Assembly (NCBI GenBank): GCA_937141935.1
Contig: CAKZQS010000052.1
Coordinates: 62,001 to 126,000 of the forward strand
Origin: an uncultured Ectothiorhodospiraceae bacterium
GTDB taxonomy: Bacteria; Pseudomonadota; Gammaproteobacteria; Nevskiales; Oceanococcaceae
DNA: 64,000 nucleotides
Direction of reading: 5' to 3'
This document shows, piece after piece, positions 39,206 to 47,953 of this stretch. The notes under the pieces are model-generated. The model worked only from the letters and a program-made list of their open reading frames with translations. It made no database searches and was not told where the DNA came from. A program made the position numbers and the translations under genes. The first letter of the stretch is position 1. Each line of letters opens with the position of its first letter.

Positions 39206-41575
39206 GTGGCGAAAATCTTGCCGCGGATTTCAGCCGCCGCCGTTTGCGTGGCCGCAGCGATGCCGGCCCAGGCGCTGGAATTTTCGATTGGGGACGTCTA
39301 TGGGTCGGTCATCAGCTTCTTCACCGTGGGCGCGACGATGCGCATGGAAGAACGCGATGAGGACCTGATCGCCAAAATCAATCTCGACCCGGGTTTGTGC
39401 ACGCGCACCAACTGGACCACCGAGGGTTACCGCTCGACGCCGGAGCCGGTCTACCCCGGCGCGCAGGGCGACGACATCGGCAGCACCTGTAACGGTACCC
39501 AGGATCCGAACCTGAACCGCCGCTATGTCGATGCGCCGGGCAGCTTCAACATCAACGGCGACAACGGCAACATGAACTTCGAGCAGTACGACATCGTGTC
39601 GGCCGCGGCGAAGCTCAATACCAAGATCGACGTCTCCTGGAAGGGCTTCAACCTTTTCGGCCGCGGCATCTGGTTCTTCAACGAAACGCTGGTCAACTTC
39701 GACGAGACGCGTTTCGACACCACGCTGCAGCCGGAAACCCTGGCCCTGCCCGATGAGGTCGAGACCCAGTTCGGCAACGACTTCCTGTTGCAGGATCTGT
39801 ACGTGTCGACCTTCGTGCCGATCGGCGATCGCACGCTGTCGATCCGCGTCGGCCGCCAGGGTCTGAACTGGGGCGAGTCCACGGCGCTGCCGCTGAACTC
39901 GATCAACACGATCAACCCGCCCGACCAGCGCTTGGCGCGCATGCCGGGCTTCGATCTGGCCGAACTGTTCCGCCCCGTCGGCATGGCCGTGTTCGGCCTG
40001 GACCTGACGCTGAACCTGTCGATGGAGGCCTTCTACCAGTACGAGTGGGTGCCGGCCGAGATCGACGCCCCGGGCACCTTCTACTCGACCTCCGACGTCT
40101 TTGGCGGCACGGATGAGGACGGCAATTACGCGATGCTGTCTTTCGGCAAGGCGCCGGAAGACCCCTACGGTCTGTACGAATCGCAAGACAACCCCGAAGA
40201 TCCCTTCTCGCTGGGTTCGGCGGGCAGCCGCACGATCTACCGCGTCAAGGATCGCGAGCCGGATGACGGCGGCCAGTACGGTATCGCGCTGCGTTACTTC
40301 GCCGAAAACTTCAACAACGGCACCGAGTTCGCCTTCTACTTCGCGAACTACCACAACCGCCTGCCGTCGGCGAGCTTCTTCGCCGCGGACAAGACCTGCG
40401 CCGATACCGGTCCCAACGGCCCCGCGAAGAACACGCTGGAGCTGGCGATCAACTGTGGCGCCGGCCAGGGCGATATCGGCACGCTGCAACTGGCCGAGGA
40501 GCCGCTGCCGGTCGACACGGCGCAGCTTTTTGTCGAATACGCCGAAGACATCCAGATGTACGGCGTGTCCTTCAACACGACAATCGGCAACTGGGCCTGG
40601 TCCGGCGAGTACAGCTTCCGTCCGAAGATGCCGATCCAGGTGCACTCGGTCGACCTGGTCTTCGCCTCGCTGCAGCCGGCCTTTCCGACCAACAACATCA
40701 ACCTGACGGACCTGGACCTGACCACCAGCCTGCCGATCAGCGACCCGGGCCTGCTGGCGGCGCTGACCGACGCCGTGGCGCCGATCCTGTCCGGGGCGGG
40801 GCGCGAACAGATCGTGTTGCCGGGGCGGCGCATGGCCGTGCCCGACTACGTCGAGACGATCTACCGCAACAACCCCTACGACCCGGAAGACGAGTCGCGG
40901 CCGGATAACTACTACATCCGCGGCTACGAGCGCCTGCCGCTGGGCCAGCTGACCACCACCTTCCTGAACACCATCGGTGGTGACAACCCGCTGAAGGCCT
41001 CGCAGATCATCGTGATCGCCGAGGCCGGCCTGACCCACGTGCTGGACTTCCCGGATCTCAGCCGGCTGCAGTTCCAGGGTGCGGAGACCAACACGCACGC
41101 CTCCGCCGGTGCCGATGGCACGCAGAACTCGATCGAGGACAGCGCCGCGCAGACCGACGCGCTGGACACCGAGGGCAATGGTGACGAGGAGTGCGCGCGC
41201 CGCGTGTACGACGGCGGCGCCTTCTACGACCCCTACGAGGCCGAGCCCTGCCGGCAGAACCCGACCGCTCAGGACCCGGACAACTTCGGCGACGAGATCT
41301 CCTACGGCGTGCGCTTCATCAGCCTGATCCGCTACCAGGATTTCATGTTCGGCGTGAACTTCGAGCCGCTGATCGGCGTGTTCTACGACATCTCGGGCGT
41401 GGCCCCGGGTATCGGCCAGAACTTCTCCGAAGGCAACGTCACCGGCCTGTTCGGCCTGCGCTTTGACTACCTGTCGAAGTGGTTCACCGAGCTGCGCTAC
41501 ACCTACGTCGACGGCGAGGACAACGCGCGCCGCGACCGGGATACGTTAGCCTTCACACTGCGCTACGAATTTTGA
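39206..41575 (+). CDS. DUF1302 family outer-membrane protein
   Basis: The 789-residue product has a signal peptide (MAKILPRISAAAVCVAAAMPAQA) and then LEFSIGDVYGSVISFFTVGATMRMEER, the typical start of DUF1302 proteins, predicted outer-membrane beta-barrels. It has many alternating aromatic strands and ends in DTLAFTLRYEF, with the C-terminal Phe of outer-membrane barrels. Translation from GTG 39206 is supported by AGGGAG at 39193-39198. DUF1302 proteins recur beside YCF48-like and MMPL genes in bacteria that use hydrophobic compounds. It is the first gene of that trio here. A DUF1329 partner, often found too, is not in the window. Confidence 0.85.
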   Translation: MAKILPRISAAAVCVAAAMPAQALEFSIGDVYGSVISFFTVGATMRMEERDEDLIAKINLDPGLCTRTNWTTEGYRSTPEPVYPGAQGDDIGSTCNGTQDPNLNRRYVDAPGSFNINGDNGNMNFEQYDIVSAAAKLNTKIDVSWKGFNLFGRGIWFFNETLVNFDETRFDTTLQPETLALPDEVETQFGNDFLLQDLYVSTFVPIGDRTLSIRVGRQGLNWGESTALPLNSINTINPPDQRLARMPGFDLAELFRPVGMAVFGLDLTLNLSMEAFYQYEWVPAEIDAPGTFYSTSDVFGGTDEDGNYAMLSFGKAPEDPYGLYESQDNPEDPFSLGSAGSRTIYRVKDREPDDGGQYGIALRYFAENFNNGTEFAFYFANYHNRLPSASFFAADKTCADTGPNGPAKNTLELAINCGAGQGDIGTLQLAEEPLPVDTAQLFVEYAEDIQMYGVSFNTTIGNWAWSGEYSFRPKMPIQVHSVDLVFASLQPAFPTNNINLTDLDLTTSLPISDPGLLAALTDAVAPILSGAGREQIVLPGRRMAVPDYVETIYRNNPYDPEDESRPDNYYIRGYERLPLGQLTTTFLNTIGGDNPLKASQIIVIAEAGLTHVLDFPDLSRLQFQGAETNTHASAGADGTQNSIEDSAAQTDALDTEGNGDEECARRVYDGGAFYDPYEAEPCRQNPTAQDPDNFGDEISYGVRFISLIRYQDFMFGVNFEPLIGVFYDISGVAPGIGQNFSEGNVTGLFGLRFDYLSKWFTELRYTYVDGEDNARRDRDTLAFTLRYEF

Positions 41576-41580
41576 TTCGG

Positions 41581-41605
41581 GGCCGGCGCCTTGGGGGCGC
41601 CGGCC
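41581..41605 (+). promoter_or_regulatory. Perfect 10-bp hairpin between DUF1302 and YCF48 genes
   Basis: GGCCGGCGCC at 41581-41590 pairs with GGCGCCGGCC at 41596-41605 across TTGGG, 5 bases after the DUF1302 stop. There is no T-run. It is probably an mRNA-stabilising or partial-termination element that lets the barrel gene be made in excess over the downstream genes. Confidence 0.6.
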
Positions 41606-41637
41606 ACCGCACAACTCGCGACGGGGAGACAGGGACG

Positions 41638-42603
41638 ATGAACAAGCGCCTGGGGTTCTTTGCGGCATTGATGCCGGCAGCGGCGCTCGCCGTGGGCATA
41701 AGCAGCGAAATCTCGCCGCAACCGGCGGAGATGATGCCGCTGGCCGACGAGTCGGTCGTGCTCGATGTGACCGACACCGGCAAGCGCCTCGTCGCCGTCG
41801 GTGAACGCGGCCACATCCTGGTGTCGCTGGACGGCGAGACCTGGGTGCAGGCGCCAACACCGGTGCGCGCCTACCTGACCGCGGTGGATTTTGCCGACGA
41901 CAACAACGGCATGGCGGTCGGCCACGACTCCACCATCCTGCGCACCCGGGACGGCGGGCGCAGCTGGATCGTGCAGAACTTCGAGCCCGTTGTGGATCCG
42001 GAGGTCGAGAGCGACGAGCCCTTCCTCGACGTGCTGATGCTGGACACGCGTCGCGCCTGGGCCGTCGGGGCCTACGGCAAGCTCTATCGCACCGACAACG
42101 GCGGCGAGACCTGGGAGGACTTCGAGGATCCGATCCGCGAGGACGCCTGGCACTTCAACTCGATCACCCGGCTGAACAACGGCGACCTGTTCCTGGCCGG
42201 CGAGTCCGGCACGCTGGCCGTGTCCAGCGACAACGGCGACTCCTGGGAGGCCATCGAGTCGCCCTATTCCAGCACGCTCTTCGATGCGGCCGCCGTGGGG
42301 CCCGAGGGGGTGCTGATTGTCGGCTTGCGCGGCAACGCCTATTACACCGCCGACCCGCGCGGCGGCGAGTGGTCCAAGCTCGAAACCGGCGTCGAGGATT
42401 CGCTGATCGGTGCCGAACAGCTGGCCAACGGCGAGGCGATCATGGTCGGCATCAACGGCATCATCCTGCGCACCCGCGCGGCGCTGAGCCATGTCGAGCG
42501 CATCGACAACCCGCAGGGCATCACGCTGGCTGCCGTACAGCCGCTCAAGAACGCCCTCGTCGTGGTCGGCAATGCCGGCCCGCAATTGATCGCAAACCCT
42601 TAA
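41638..42603 (+). CDS. YCF48-like periplasmic beta-propeller protein
   Basis: The 321-residue protein has an N-terminal signal sequence (LGFFAALMPAAALAVG) and a seven-bladed-propeller-like repeat pattern with Asp-box motifs SLDGETWVQ, TRDGGRSWIVQ, TDNGGETWEDF and SSDNGDSWEAI. These match the YCF48/photosystem II assembly factor-like family, used in non-photosynthetic bacteria as periplasmic partners. AGGGAC precedes the ATG at 41638. It lies between the barrel gene and the RND pump gene, so it may be a periplasmic link between them; that is inference. No membrane-fusion-protein gene is present. Confidence 0.85.
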   Translation: MNKRLGFFAALMPAAALAVGISSEISPQPAEMMPLADESVVLDVTDTGKRLVAVGERGHILVSLDGETWVQAPTPVRAYLTAVDFADDNNGMAVGHDSTILRTRDGGRSWIVQNFEPVVDPEVESDEPFLDVLMLDTRRAWAVGAYGKLYRTDNGGETWEDFEDPIREDAWHFNSITRLNNGDLFLAGESGTLAVSSDNGDSWEAIESPYSSTLFDAAAVGPEGVLIVGLRGNAYYTADPRGGEWSKLETGVEDSLIGAEQLANGEAIMVGINGIILRTRAALSHVERIDNPQGITLAAVQPLKNALVVVGNAGPQLIANP

Positions 42604-42618
42604 GCGGAGCCGACCGGC

Positions 42619-45201
42619 ATGGCCAACACCCCGAACAAGAAGACCTGGACGGACCGCATCCTCGCCGTCATCGAACCGCTGGTGTACGGCCAGCGGATGC
42701 TGATGCTGGGCATCCTGATCGCGCTCACCGTGTTTTTCGGCTGGCAGGCCTCGCAAACGCGGGTCGACGCCGGCTTCGAGAAATCGATTCCGCTCGAACA
42801 CCCCTACATGAAGACGCTGAAGCAGTATCAGCAGGACTTCGGGGGCGGCAACACGGTGCTGGTGGCGCTGATCCAGGAGGACGGCGACATCTACAACGAG
42901 GAGTTTCTCTCCACGTTGAAGAATGTCACCGACGAGGTCTTCTTCCTGGAAGGGGTCGACCGTTCGCGAGTGTCCTCGCTGTTCACGCCGGATGTGCGTT
43001 TCACCGAGGTGGTCGAAGGCGGCTTCGCGGGCGGCAACGTGATCCCGGCCGAGTACGCGCCCAACGAGGAGATGTTTGACCTGGTGCGGGCCAACGTCGG
43101 CAAGGCCGGCATCATCGGCCGCTACGTCACCACCGAGCAGAACGGTGCGATGGTCTTCGCCGAACTGCTGGAAACCGACCCGGTCACTGGCGAAAAGCTG
43201 GACTACCGCGTGGTCGCCGACAAGCTCGAGGAGATCCGCCAGCAGTTCGAAACCGAGGACGTCAAGGTCCACATCGTCGGTTTTGCCAAGGTCATTGGCG
43301 ACGTCACCGACGCGGCGCTGGAAGTGGTCTTCTTCTTCATCCTGGCGCTGCTGATGACGGCCGCGCTGCTGTGGATCTATACCGCGTCCTTCAAGCTGTC
43401 GATGGTGGTGCTGGTCTGCTCGCTGGTCGCGGTGATCTGGGAGTTCGGCCTGCTCACGTCGGTGGGCTACGGGCTGGATCCCTTCGCGATCCTGATCCCC
43501 TTCCTGGTGTTATCAGTTTCGACCAGTCACGGCGTGCAGTACGTGAACGCCTGGGTCGGCGAGGTGGACAAGGGCGCCGAGCCCTTCGAGGCCTCGCTGG
43601 AGACCTTCCGCCGCCTGGCCATCCCCGGCACCACGGCGCTGATCACCGACACCGCCGGTTTCGCGACGATCTACCTGATCCCGATCGACATAATCCGCGA
43701 GATGGCCGTCAACGCCGCCTTCGGCATGCTGGCCATCATCGTCACCAACAAGGTGCTGGCGCCGATCTGGCTGACCTATGTGCGGATCGACAACATCGAG
43801 GAGTTCCGCAAGAAGCAGCTCAAGCGCGAGGAAATGGGCGATGGCCTGTGGCGCTTCATTGCCAAGATCTCGCGCCCCGTGCCAGCCGCCATCACGCTGC
43901 TGATCTCCGCGGTGCTGCTCGGCTGGTCGCTGTACAAGTACGCGGACCTGCAGGTGGGCGACTCGCAAGAGGGCGTGCCGGAGCTGCGGCCCGACTCGCG
44001 CTACAACCAGGACTCGCGCGCCATCGTCAACAACTTCGCGATTGGCGTGGACATCCTCAAGGTGATCGCCGAGGCGCCACCCGAATCCTGTATCGAATAT
44101 CCGATCATGGAGGAGATCGACCGCTTCGCCTGGCGGATGGATAACACCGAGGGCGTCAGTTCGACGATCTCGCTGCCGCAGGTGGCCAAGATCGTCAACG
44201 GTCAGTTCAACGAGGGCACGCCGAACATGGCCGTGCTGCCGCGGAACAAATACGTGATGGTGCAGGCCATCACGCCGATCCCGACCTCATCGGGCCTGCT
44301 GAACCCCAACTGTTCGGCGATGGCCGTGCTGATCTTCACCGAGGATCACCGCGCCGAGACCATCAAGCGCATCGTCAACGAGGTCAAGAAGTTCAACCAG
44401 GAGAGCGACGCGGCCTTCTTCGCCCGCCCGGACATCGAGGTCACGCCGGAGTACTGCGCCGAGAAACGCAGCCTGCGCGACAAGTCCTGGGAGGCGCGCC
44501 GCGATGCGGATCTGCTGCAGACCCGTGCCGAAGAGGTCGGCGATGTGTCCGAGGAACGCCTCGAGCAGGTGCAGGCCCGGGCGGACGAGCTGACCGACAA
44601 GCACGAGGCCATGGACCAGCGCTGCCCCATCGACTTCGCGCTGGCCACCGGCAACGTGGGGGTCATGGCCGCCACCAACGAGGTGGTGAAGGAGAAGGAA
44701 CTGGAGGTCGTCGGCTACGTCTACGTCGTCATCGTCATCTTCATGTTCCTGTCCTTCCGCACCATGTGCGGCGTGCTTTGCGTGGTGCTGCCGCTGTCGC
44801 TGGTCTCGGCGATGGCCTATGCCGTGATGGCGGTGCTGGGTATCGGCCTGAAGGTTGCCACGCTGCCGGTGGTGGCGCTGGCCGTGGGCATCGGTGTCGA
44901 CTACGGCATCTACATCTACTCCACGCTGATCGACGGGCTGGGCCGCGGACGGACGCTGGAGGAGGCCTTCTATGACACGCTGCACAAGACCGGCAAGGCG
45001 GTGATCTTCACCGGCATTGCGCTGGGTGGCTCGGTGTCGACCTGGCTGCTCTCCGACCTGCAGTTCCAGGCCGACATGGGCATCCTGCTGGTGTTCATGT
45101 TCACCGCGAACATGTTCGGCGCCATCCTGGTCATGCCGGCGCTGGCCCGCTTCCTGGTCCAGCACCGCTACCACCGCGAGCAAGCCGGCGAGGCCAGCTA
45201 G
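42619..45201 (+). CDS. RND-superfamily MMPL-type transporter
   Basis: The 860-residue protein has the RND layout: TM1 at about residues 26-45, a periplasmic loop to ~232, TM2-TM6 to ~400, TM7 at ~424-440, a second loop with coiled coil (near 620-660), and five closing spans from ~693. It matches the MMPL class, exporters of lipids, hopanoids or hydrophobic compounds. Each half carries the sterol-sensing-like membrane region (FLVLSVSTSHGVQYVNAW; VALAVGIGVDYGIYIYS, with the proton-relay-like Asp). GCGGAG precedes the ATG. It follows the YCF48 gene by 15 bases. Confidence 0.9.
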   Translation: MANTPNKKTWTDRILAVIEPLVYGQRMLMLGILIALTVFFGWQASQTRVDAGFEKSIPLEHPYMKTLKQYQQDFGGGNTVLVALIQEDGDIYNEEFLSTLKNVTDEVFFLEGVDRSRVSSLFTPDVRFTEVVEGGFAGGNVIPAEYAPNEEMFDLVRANVGKAGIIGRYVTTEQNGAMVFAELLETDPVTGEKLDYRVVADKLEEIRQQFETEDVKVHIVGFAKVIGDVTDAALEVVFFFILALLMTAALLWIYTASFKLSMVVLVCSLVAVIWEFGLLTSVGYGLDPFAILIPFLVLSVSTSHGVQYVNAWVGEVDKGAEPFEASLETFRRLAIPGTTALITDTAGFATIYLIPIDIIREMAVNAAFGMLAIIVTNKVLAPIWLTYVRIDNIEEFRKKQLKREEMGDGLWRFIAKISRPVPAAITLLISAVLLGWSLYKYADLQVGDSQEGVPELRPDSRYNQDSRAIVNNFAIGVDILKVIAEAPPESCIEYPIMEEIDRFAWRMDNTEGVSSTISLPQVAKIVNGQFNEGTPNMAVLPRNKYVMVQAITPIPTSSGLLNPNCSAMAVLIFTEDHRAETIKRIVNEVKKFNQESDAAFFARPDIEVTPEYCAEKRSLRDKSWEARRDADLLQTRAEEVGDVSEERLEQVQARADELTDKHEAMDQRCPIDFALATGNVGVMAATNEVVKEKELEVVGYVYVVIVIFMFLSFRTMCGVLCVVLPLSLVSAMAYAVMAVLGIGLKVATLPVVALAVGIGVDYGIYIYSTLIDGLGRGRTLEEAFYDTLHKTGKAVIFTGIALGGSVSTWLLSDLQFQADMGILLVFMFTANMFGAILVMPALARFLVQHRYHREQAGEAS

Positions 45202-45229
45202 GCCCGCGCGGCGCGTATTCGCACTCGGC

Positions 45230-45258
45230 GTCCCGGCCGGCTGACCGCCGGCCGGGAC
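45230..45258. terminator. 12-bp GC hairpin between MMPL and apaH
   Basis: GTCCCGGCCGGC at 45230-45241 pairs perfectly with GCCGGCCGGGAC at 45247-45258 across TGACC. It lies where the MMPL and apaH transcripts converge and overlaps the apaH stop region by one base. There is no T-run on either side, so termination may depend on Rho. Confidence 0.6.
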
Positions 45259-46082
45259 TAGCCAGGCTGCTGGTGCGCGGGACAGGGACGGCTGTAGATT
45301 CGCCGCTCGGGCCAGCGCAGCGCGCTCAGCCGACCACCCCAGACGCAGCCGCTATCCAGGCCCCAGACGCCGTGCTCCGGCCAGTACACGCGCCCCAGCG
45401 TGGACCAATGGCCGAAGGCGATCTGCAGTGCGCGATTGCGCCGCTGCGGGTGGGCGAACCAGGGCCACAGCGCGCGCGTCTTGGCGCCCGCGCCGATGCC
45501 CTCTTTGGATTCGAGTTCGAGCCGCCCCTGCGCGTCGACATAGCGCATGCGCGTCAAGACATTGACGGCATAGCGAAAGCGCGCGGCGCCGGAGAGCTGC
45601 GGCGTCCACAGATCCGGCTCGTCGCCATACATCTGCGCCAGCGCCGGCAGCGCCTCCGCGCCGCGCAGCGTTGCGGCCACGCATGCGGCCTCCTGCCGAG
45701 CCACGTCGGCGGTCCACTGCGGCGCCAGGCCCGCGTGCACCATCGTCAGACCCTGGGCCTCGACCAGCAGCGGCTGGGCCTGCAGCCAGTCGAGCAGCGC
45801 GCCGGCATCGGTCGCGCCGAGCAGCTCGCGTGCCGTGGCTCCCAGCTTCGGGACGGCCCGCCGCGCCTGCGCCAGCACGGCGAGGTCGTGGTTGCCCAGC
45901 ACGCAGCGCAGCGGCCCCCGCCAGGCGCGCAGGCGGCGTAGCATGCCCAGCGAGTCGGGTCCGCGGTTGATCAGGTCGCCGCAGATCCACAGCTCGTCGC
46001 GTGGGCCCGGCGCCAGGCTCTCGAGCAGGGCCTCGAAGTCCGGGCGGCAACCCTGCAGGTCGCCCAGTACATAGAGGCTCAT
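45258..46082 (-). CDS. apaH: Symmetrical bis(5'-nucleosyl)-tetraphosphatase ApaH
   Basis: ApaH splits Ap4A to two ADP and also decaps Np4-capped RNA. The 274-residue protein has the PPP-phosphatase motifs GDLQGC, GDLINRGPDS, GNHD, and the later MVHAGLAP and FGHWSTLG. The ATG at 46082 is chosen as the family N-terminus MSLYVLGDLQG; an upstream TTG would add non-conserved residues. In many gammaproteobacteria apaH ends the lptD-surA-pdxA-rsmA-apaG-apaH operon. Here it keeps the same strand but lies about 12.8 kb away, beyond the Tad locus, and apaG is absent. Confidence 0.96.
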   Translation of the reverse strand: MSLYVLGDLQGCRPDFEALLESLAPGPRDELWICGDLINRGPDSLGMLRRLRAWRGPLRCVLGNHDLAVLAQARRAVPKLGATARELLGATDAGALLDWLQAQPLLVEAQGLTMVHAGLAPQWTADVARQEAACVAATLRGAEALPALAQMYGDEPDLWTPQLSGAARFRYAVNVLTRMRYVDAQGRLELESKEGIGAGAKTRALWPWFAHPQRRNRALQIAFGHWSTLGRVYWPEHGVWGLDSGCVWGGRLSALRWPERRIYSRPCPAHQQPG

Positions 46083-46223
46083 CGGCCGCGAGGACCTGGC
46101 TTGCAAATGCCGCAGGGGCTCGGGATCATGAACTTGACGGCCTTTGACGAATTTTTGACATCGGGTTGCCGAGCATGGCGGTCCAAAGCCCGTAGTGGGC
46201 GATTACCGTTTGAGGAGAGTGCA

Positions 46224-46427
46224 ATGCACAGCCGCTTCGCAAGAATGTGGAAACCGGTCGCGCAGCGTCAACAGCGCGGTGCCACCGTCATCGAATACGC
46301 GCTGGTCGCCGCGCTGATCGCGATCGCCGTGGCCGCGGTCATGGGCCCGCTGGGTTCCGCGATTGGCGACAAGTTCGAGGAAGCCGAGACGACGATTACC
46401 GGCGGCGGTGGCGGCGGCGGCGAATAG
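46224..46427 (+). CDS. flp: Flp-type pilin (Tad system)
   Basis: The 67-residue prepilin has the Flp motif: QQRG/ATVIEYALVAALIAIAV, with cleavage after Gly and Glu-Tyr at +5/+6. The leader is long and basic (about 21 residues). The mature protein is short and ends in GGGGGGGE, an unusual all-glycine tail. GAGGAGAG precedes the ATG at 46224. It is the major subunit of the Tad pilus. Processing by PilD encoded at 16.9-17.8 kb is likely since the locus has no TadV gene. Confidence 0.92.
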   Translation: MHSRFARMWKPVAQRQQRGATVIEYALVAALIAIAVAAVMGPLGSAIGDKFEEAETTITGGGGGGGE

Positions 46428-46438
46428 GCCCCCCAGGC

Positions 46439-46945
46439 ATGAGCCCGATCGGCGGTAGCCGCGCCGCCCCCGAGCCTGCGCGCCCGTCGCGCCAGCGGGG
46501 CGCGACGGCCATGGAATTCGCGCTGATTTTCCCGCTGCTGTTCGCGCTGCTCTACGGCGTGGTCGTGTACTCCTATGTCTTCGTGCTGCAGGAGTCCATC
46601 ACCTATGCGGCGCAGCAGGCCGCGGCCAACGCCATCAGCGTTGACCCCGCCGTGGCCGGCGACGCCTATGTCGACACCGTGCGGACCCGCGTGCGCGCCG
46701 GCGCCCGCGCGGCGCTGGACTGGCTGCCCGAGGCGCAGCAGGAGCGCGTGCTGGGCAGCGGCGGCGAATCGGTGCAGGTCGATCTGGTCAGCGACCCGGC
46801 CGGGAGCCTGGTCGAGGTCCGCCTGCTGTTTGGCCTGGCCGGCATGTTCCCCGCGGTCAGCCTGCCCTATGTGGGCGAAATTCCACCACTGCCGGAGGCG
46901 CTGACCGCAACCGCGACCGTGCTGGTGGGGGAGTCGGGTTCCTGA
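46439..46945 (+). CDS. tadE: TadE-family pseudopilin
   Basis: The 168-residue protein has the TadE N-terminus RQRGATAMEFALIFPLLFALLYGVVVYSY with the Gly/Glu processing pattern, one membrane segment, and a periplasmic part rich in small residues. TadE pseudopilins support Flp pilus assembly or act as minor pilins. The ATG at 46439 is 11 bases after the flp stop. No TadF is seen next to it; tadG lies at the far end of the locus. Confidence 0.86.
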   Translation: MSPIGGSRAAPEPARPSRQRGATAMEFALIFPLLFALLYGVVVYSYVFVLQESITYAAQQAAANAISVDPAVAGDAYVDTVRTRVRAGARAALDWLPEAQQERVLGSGGESVQVDLVSDPAGSLVEVRLLFGLAGMFPAVSLPYVGEIPPLPEALTATATVLVGESGS

Positions 46946-47053
46946 GCCCGGACCATGCCGGCGGGCGCAATGCTATTGTGAGCGCTGCGCGTGGGGCCGC
47001 CCCGCGGCCTGGCGCCGGGGAGGCCGATTCCGCATGGCAGTGTTGAGGTCACA

Positions 47054-47953
47054 ATGAGTGGGTCGGGATTGAAATACGCCGCGCTGGCGGCTGTCGTACT
47101 CGCGGTGGTGCTGGGCGTGCTCGCCTGGCGCGCCACAATCCAGGCCACCGAGGCGGCCAAGCAGGAGGCGCTTGCCCAGGCGCGCGCCCAGCAGCCGGCA
47201 GCGCCCGAGCCGCAGGCTCTGGCCGTCGTCGCGCTGCGGCCCCTGGCGGCCAACCGCCCGGTTCCGGCGGAGGCGGTGGCCGTCAAGCCGCTGTCCGTGA
47301 CCCCCGATCGCTATTACACCGCCGTCGAGGACGTCGTGGGACGCGTGCCGTTGCTCGACGTCGACGCCGGGGCGCCCGTGACCCCGCGCTACTTCAAGGA
47401 ATCCAATGTCCTCGCGCGCCTGATCCCCGAGGGCCATCGCGCGCTGTCGCTGGAGGTCAGCGACGTTATCGCCGTCGGCGGCTTCGTGCGCCCGGGCGAT
47501 CGCGTGGACATGCTGCTGTACCTGCGCGACCAGCAACAACAGGCGCAGTCGCGCGTGCTGCTGCCCGATGCACTGGTGCTGGCCTATGAGGAACGCATCA
47601 TCGAGCGCCCCGAGGGCCTGGACGACGAGGGGCCCGGTCGCACCCAACGCGGCCGTTTGCGCACCGCGGTGGTCGCGGTGCCGGAGGACCAGCTGACCCG
47701 CGTCATGCTGGGCGCCAACGTGGGCGACCTGCGGCTGGCCCTGCGCCGGCAGGCCCCGGATCTGGCCGAGCGCGAAGGCACGCTGCCGGTGGGCGCGCCG
47801 AGCCCGACGCCGGCCGTGGCCGTCGAGCAACCCATCACCCTGGCCGAGCTGGCCCGGATCCCCACCCCCACACCCACGCGCGCGCCACGGCCGCAGGCCT
47901 ACACGGTCGACGTGTTCCGCGGCGGCGATGTCAGCCGGGAGGCCGCACGATGA
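47054..47953 (+). CDS. rcpC: Flp pilus assembly protein RcpC/CpaB
   Basis: The 299-residue protein has one N-terminal membrane span (LKYAALAAVVLAVVLGVLAWRA) and a SAF domain (VPAEAVAVKPLSVTPDRYYTAVEDVVGRVPLLDVDAGAPV), followed by the conserved RALSLEVSDVIAVGGFVRPGDRVDMLL of CpaB/RcpC. It supports the outer-membrane secretin and pilus stability. GAGG precedes the ATG at 47054. The 108-base gap after tadE is the only sizeable one in the early locus and may carry an internal promoter. Its stop overlaps rcpA. Confidence 0.92.
   Translation: MSGSGLKYAALAAVVLAVVLGVLAWRATIQATEAAKQEALAQARAQQPAAPEPQALAVVALRPLAANRPVPAEAVAVKPLSVTPDRYYTAVEDVVGRVPLLDVDAGAPVTPRYFKESNVLARLIPEGHRALSLEVSDVIAVGGFVRPGDRVDMLLYLRDQQQQAQSRVLLPDALVLAYEERIIERPEGLDDEGPGRTQRGRLRTAVVAVPEDQLTRVMLGANVGDLRLALRRQAPDLAEREGTLPVGAPSPTPAVAVEQPITLAELARIPTPTPTRAPRPQAYTVDVFRGGDVSREAAR

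Noticed and set aside
46134-46200. Promoter for the Tad locus (TTGACG and TTGACA boxes at 46134 and 46155)
   Set aside because: Two -35-like boxes are visible but no acceptable -10 lies 16-18 bases downstream of either, so no promoter was called.
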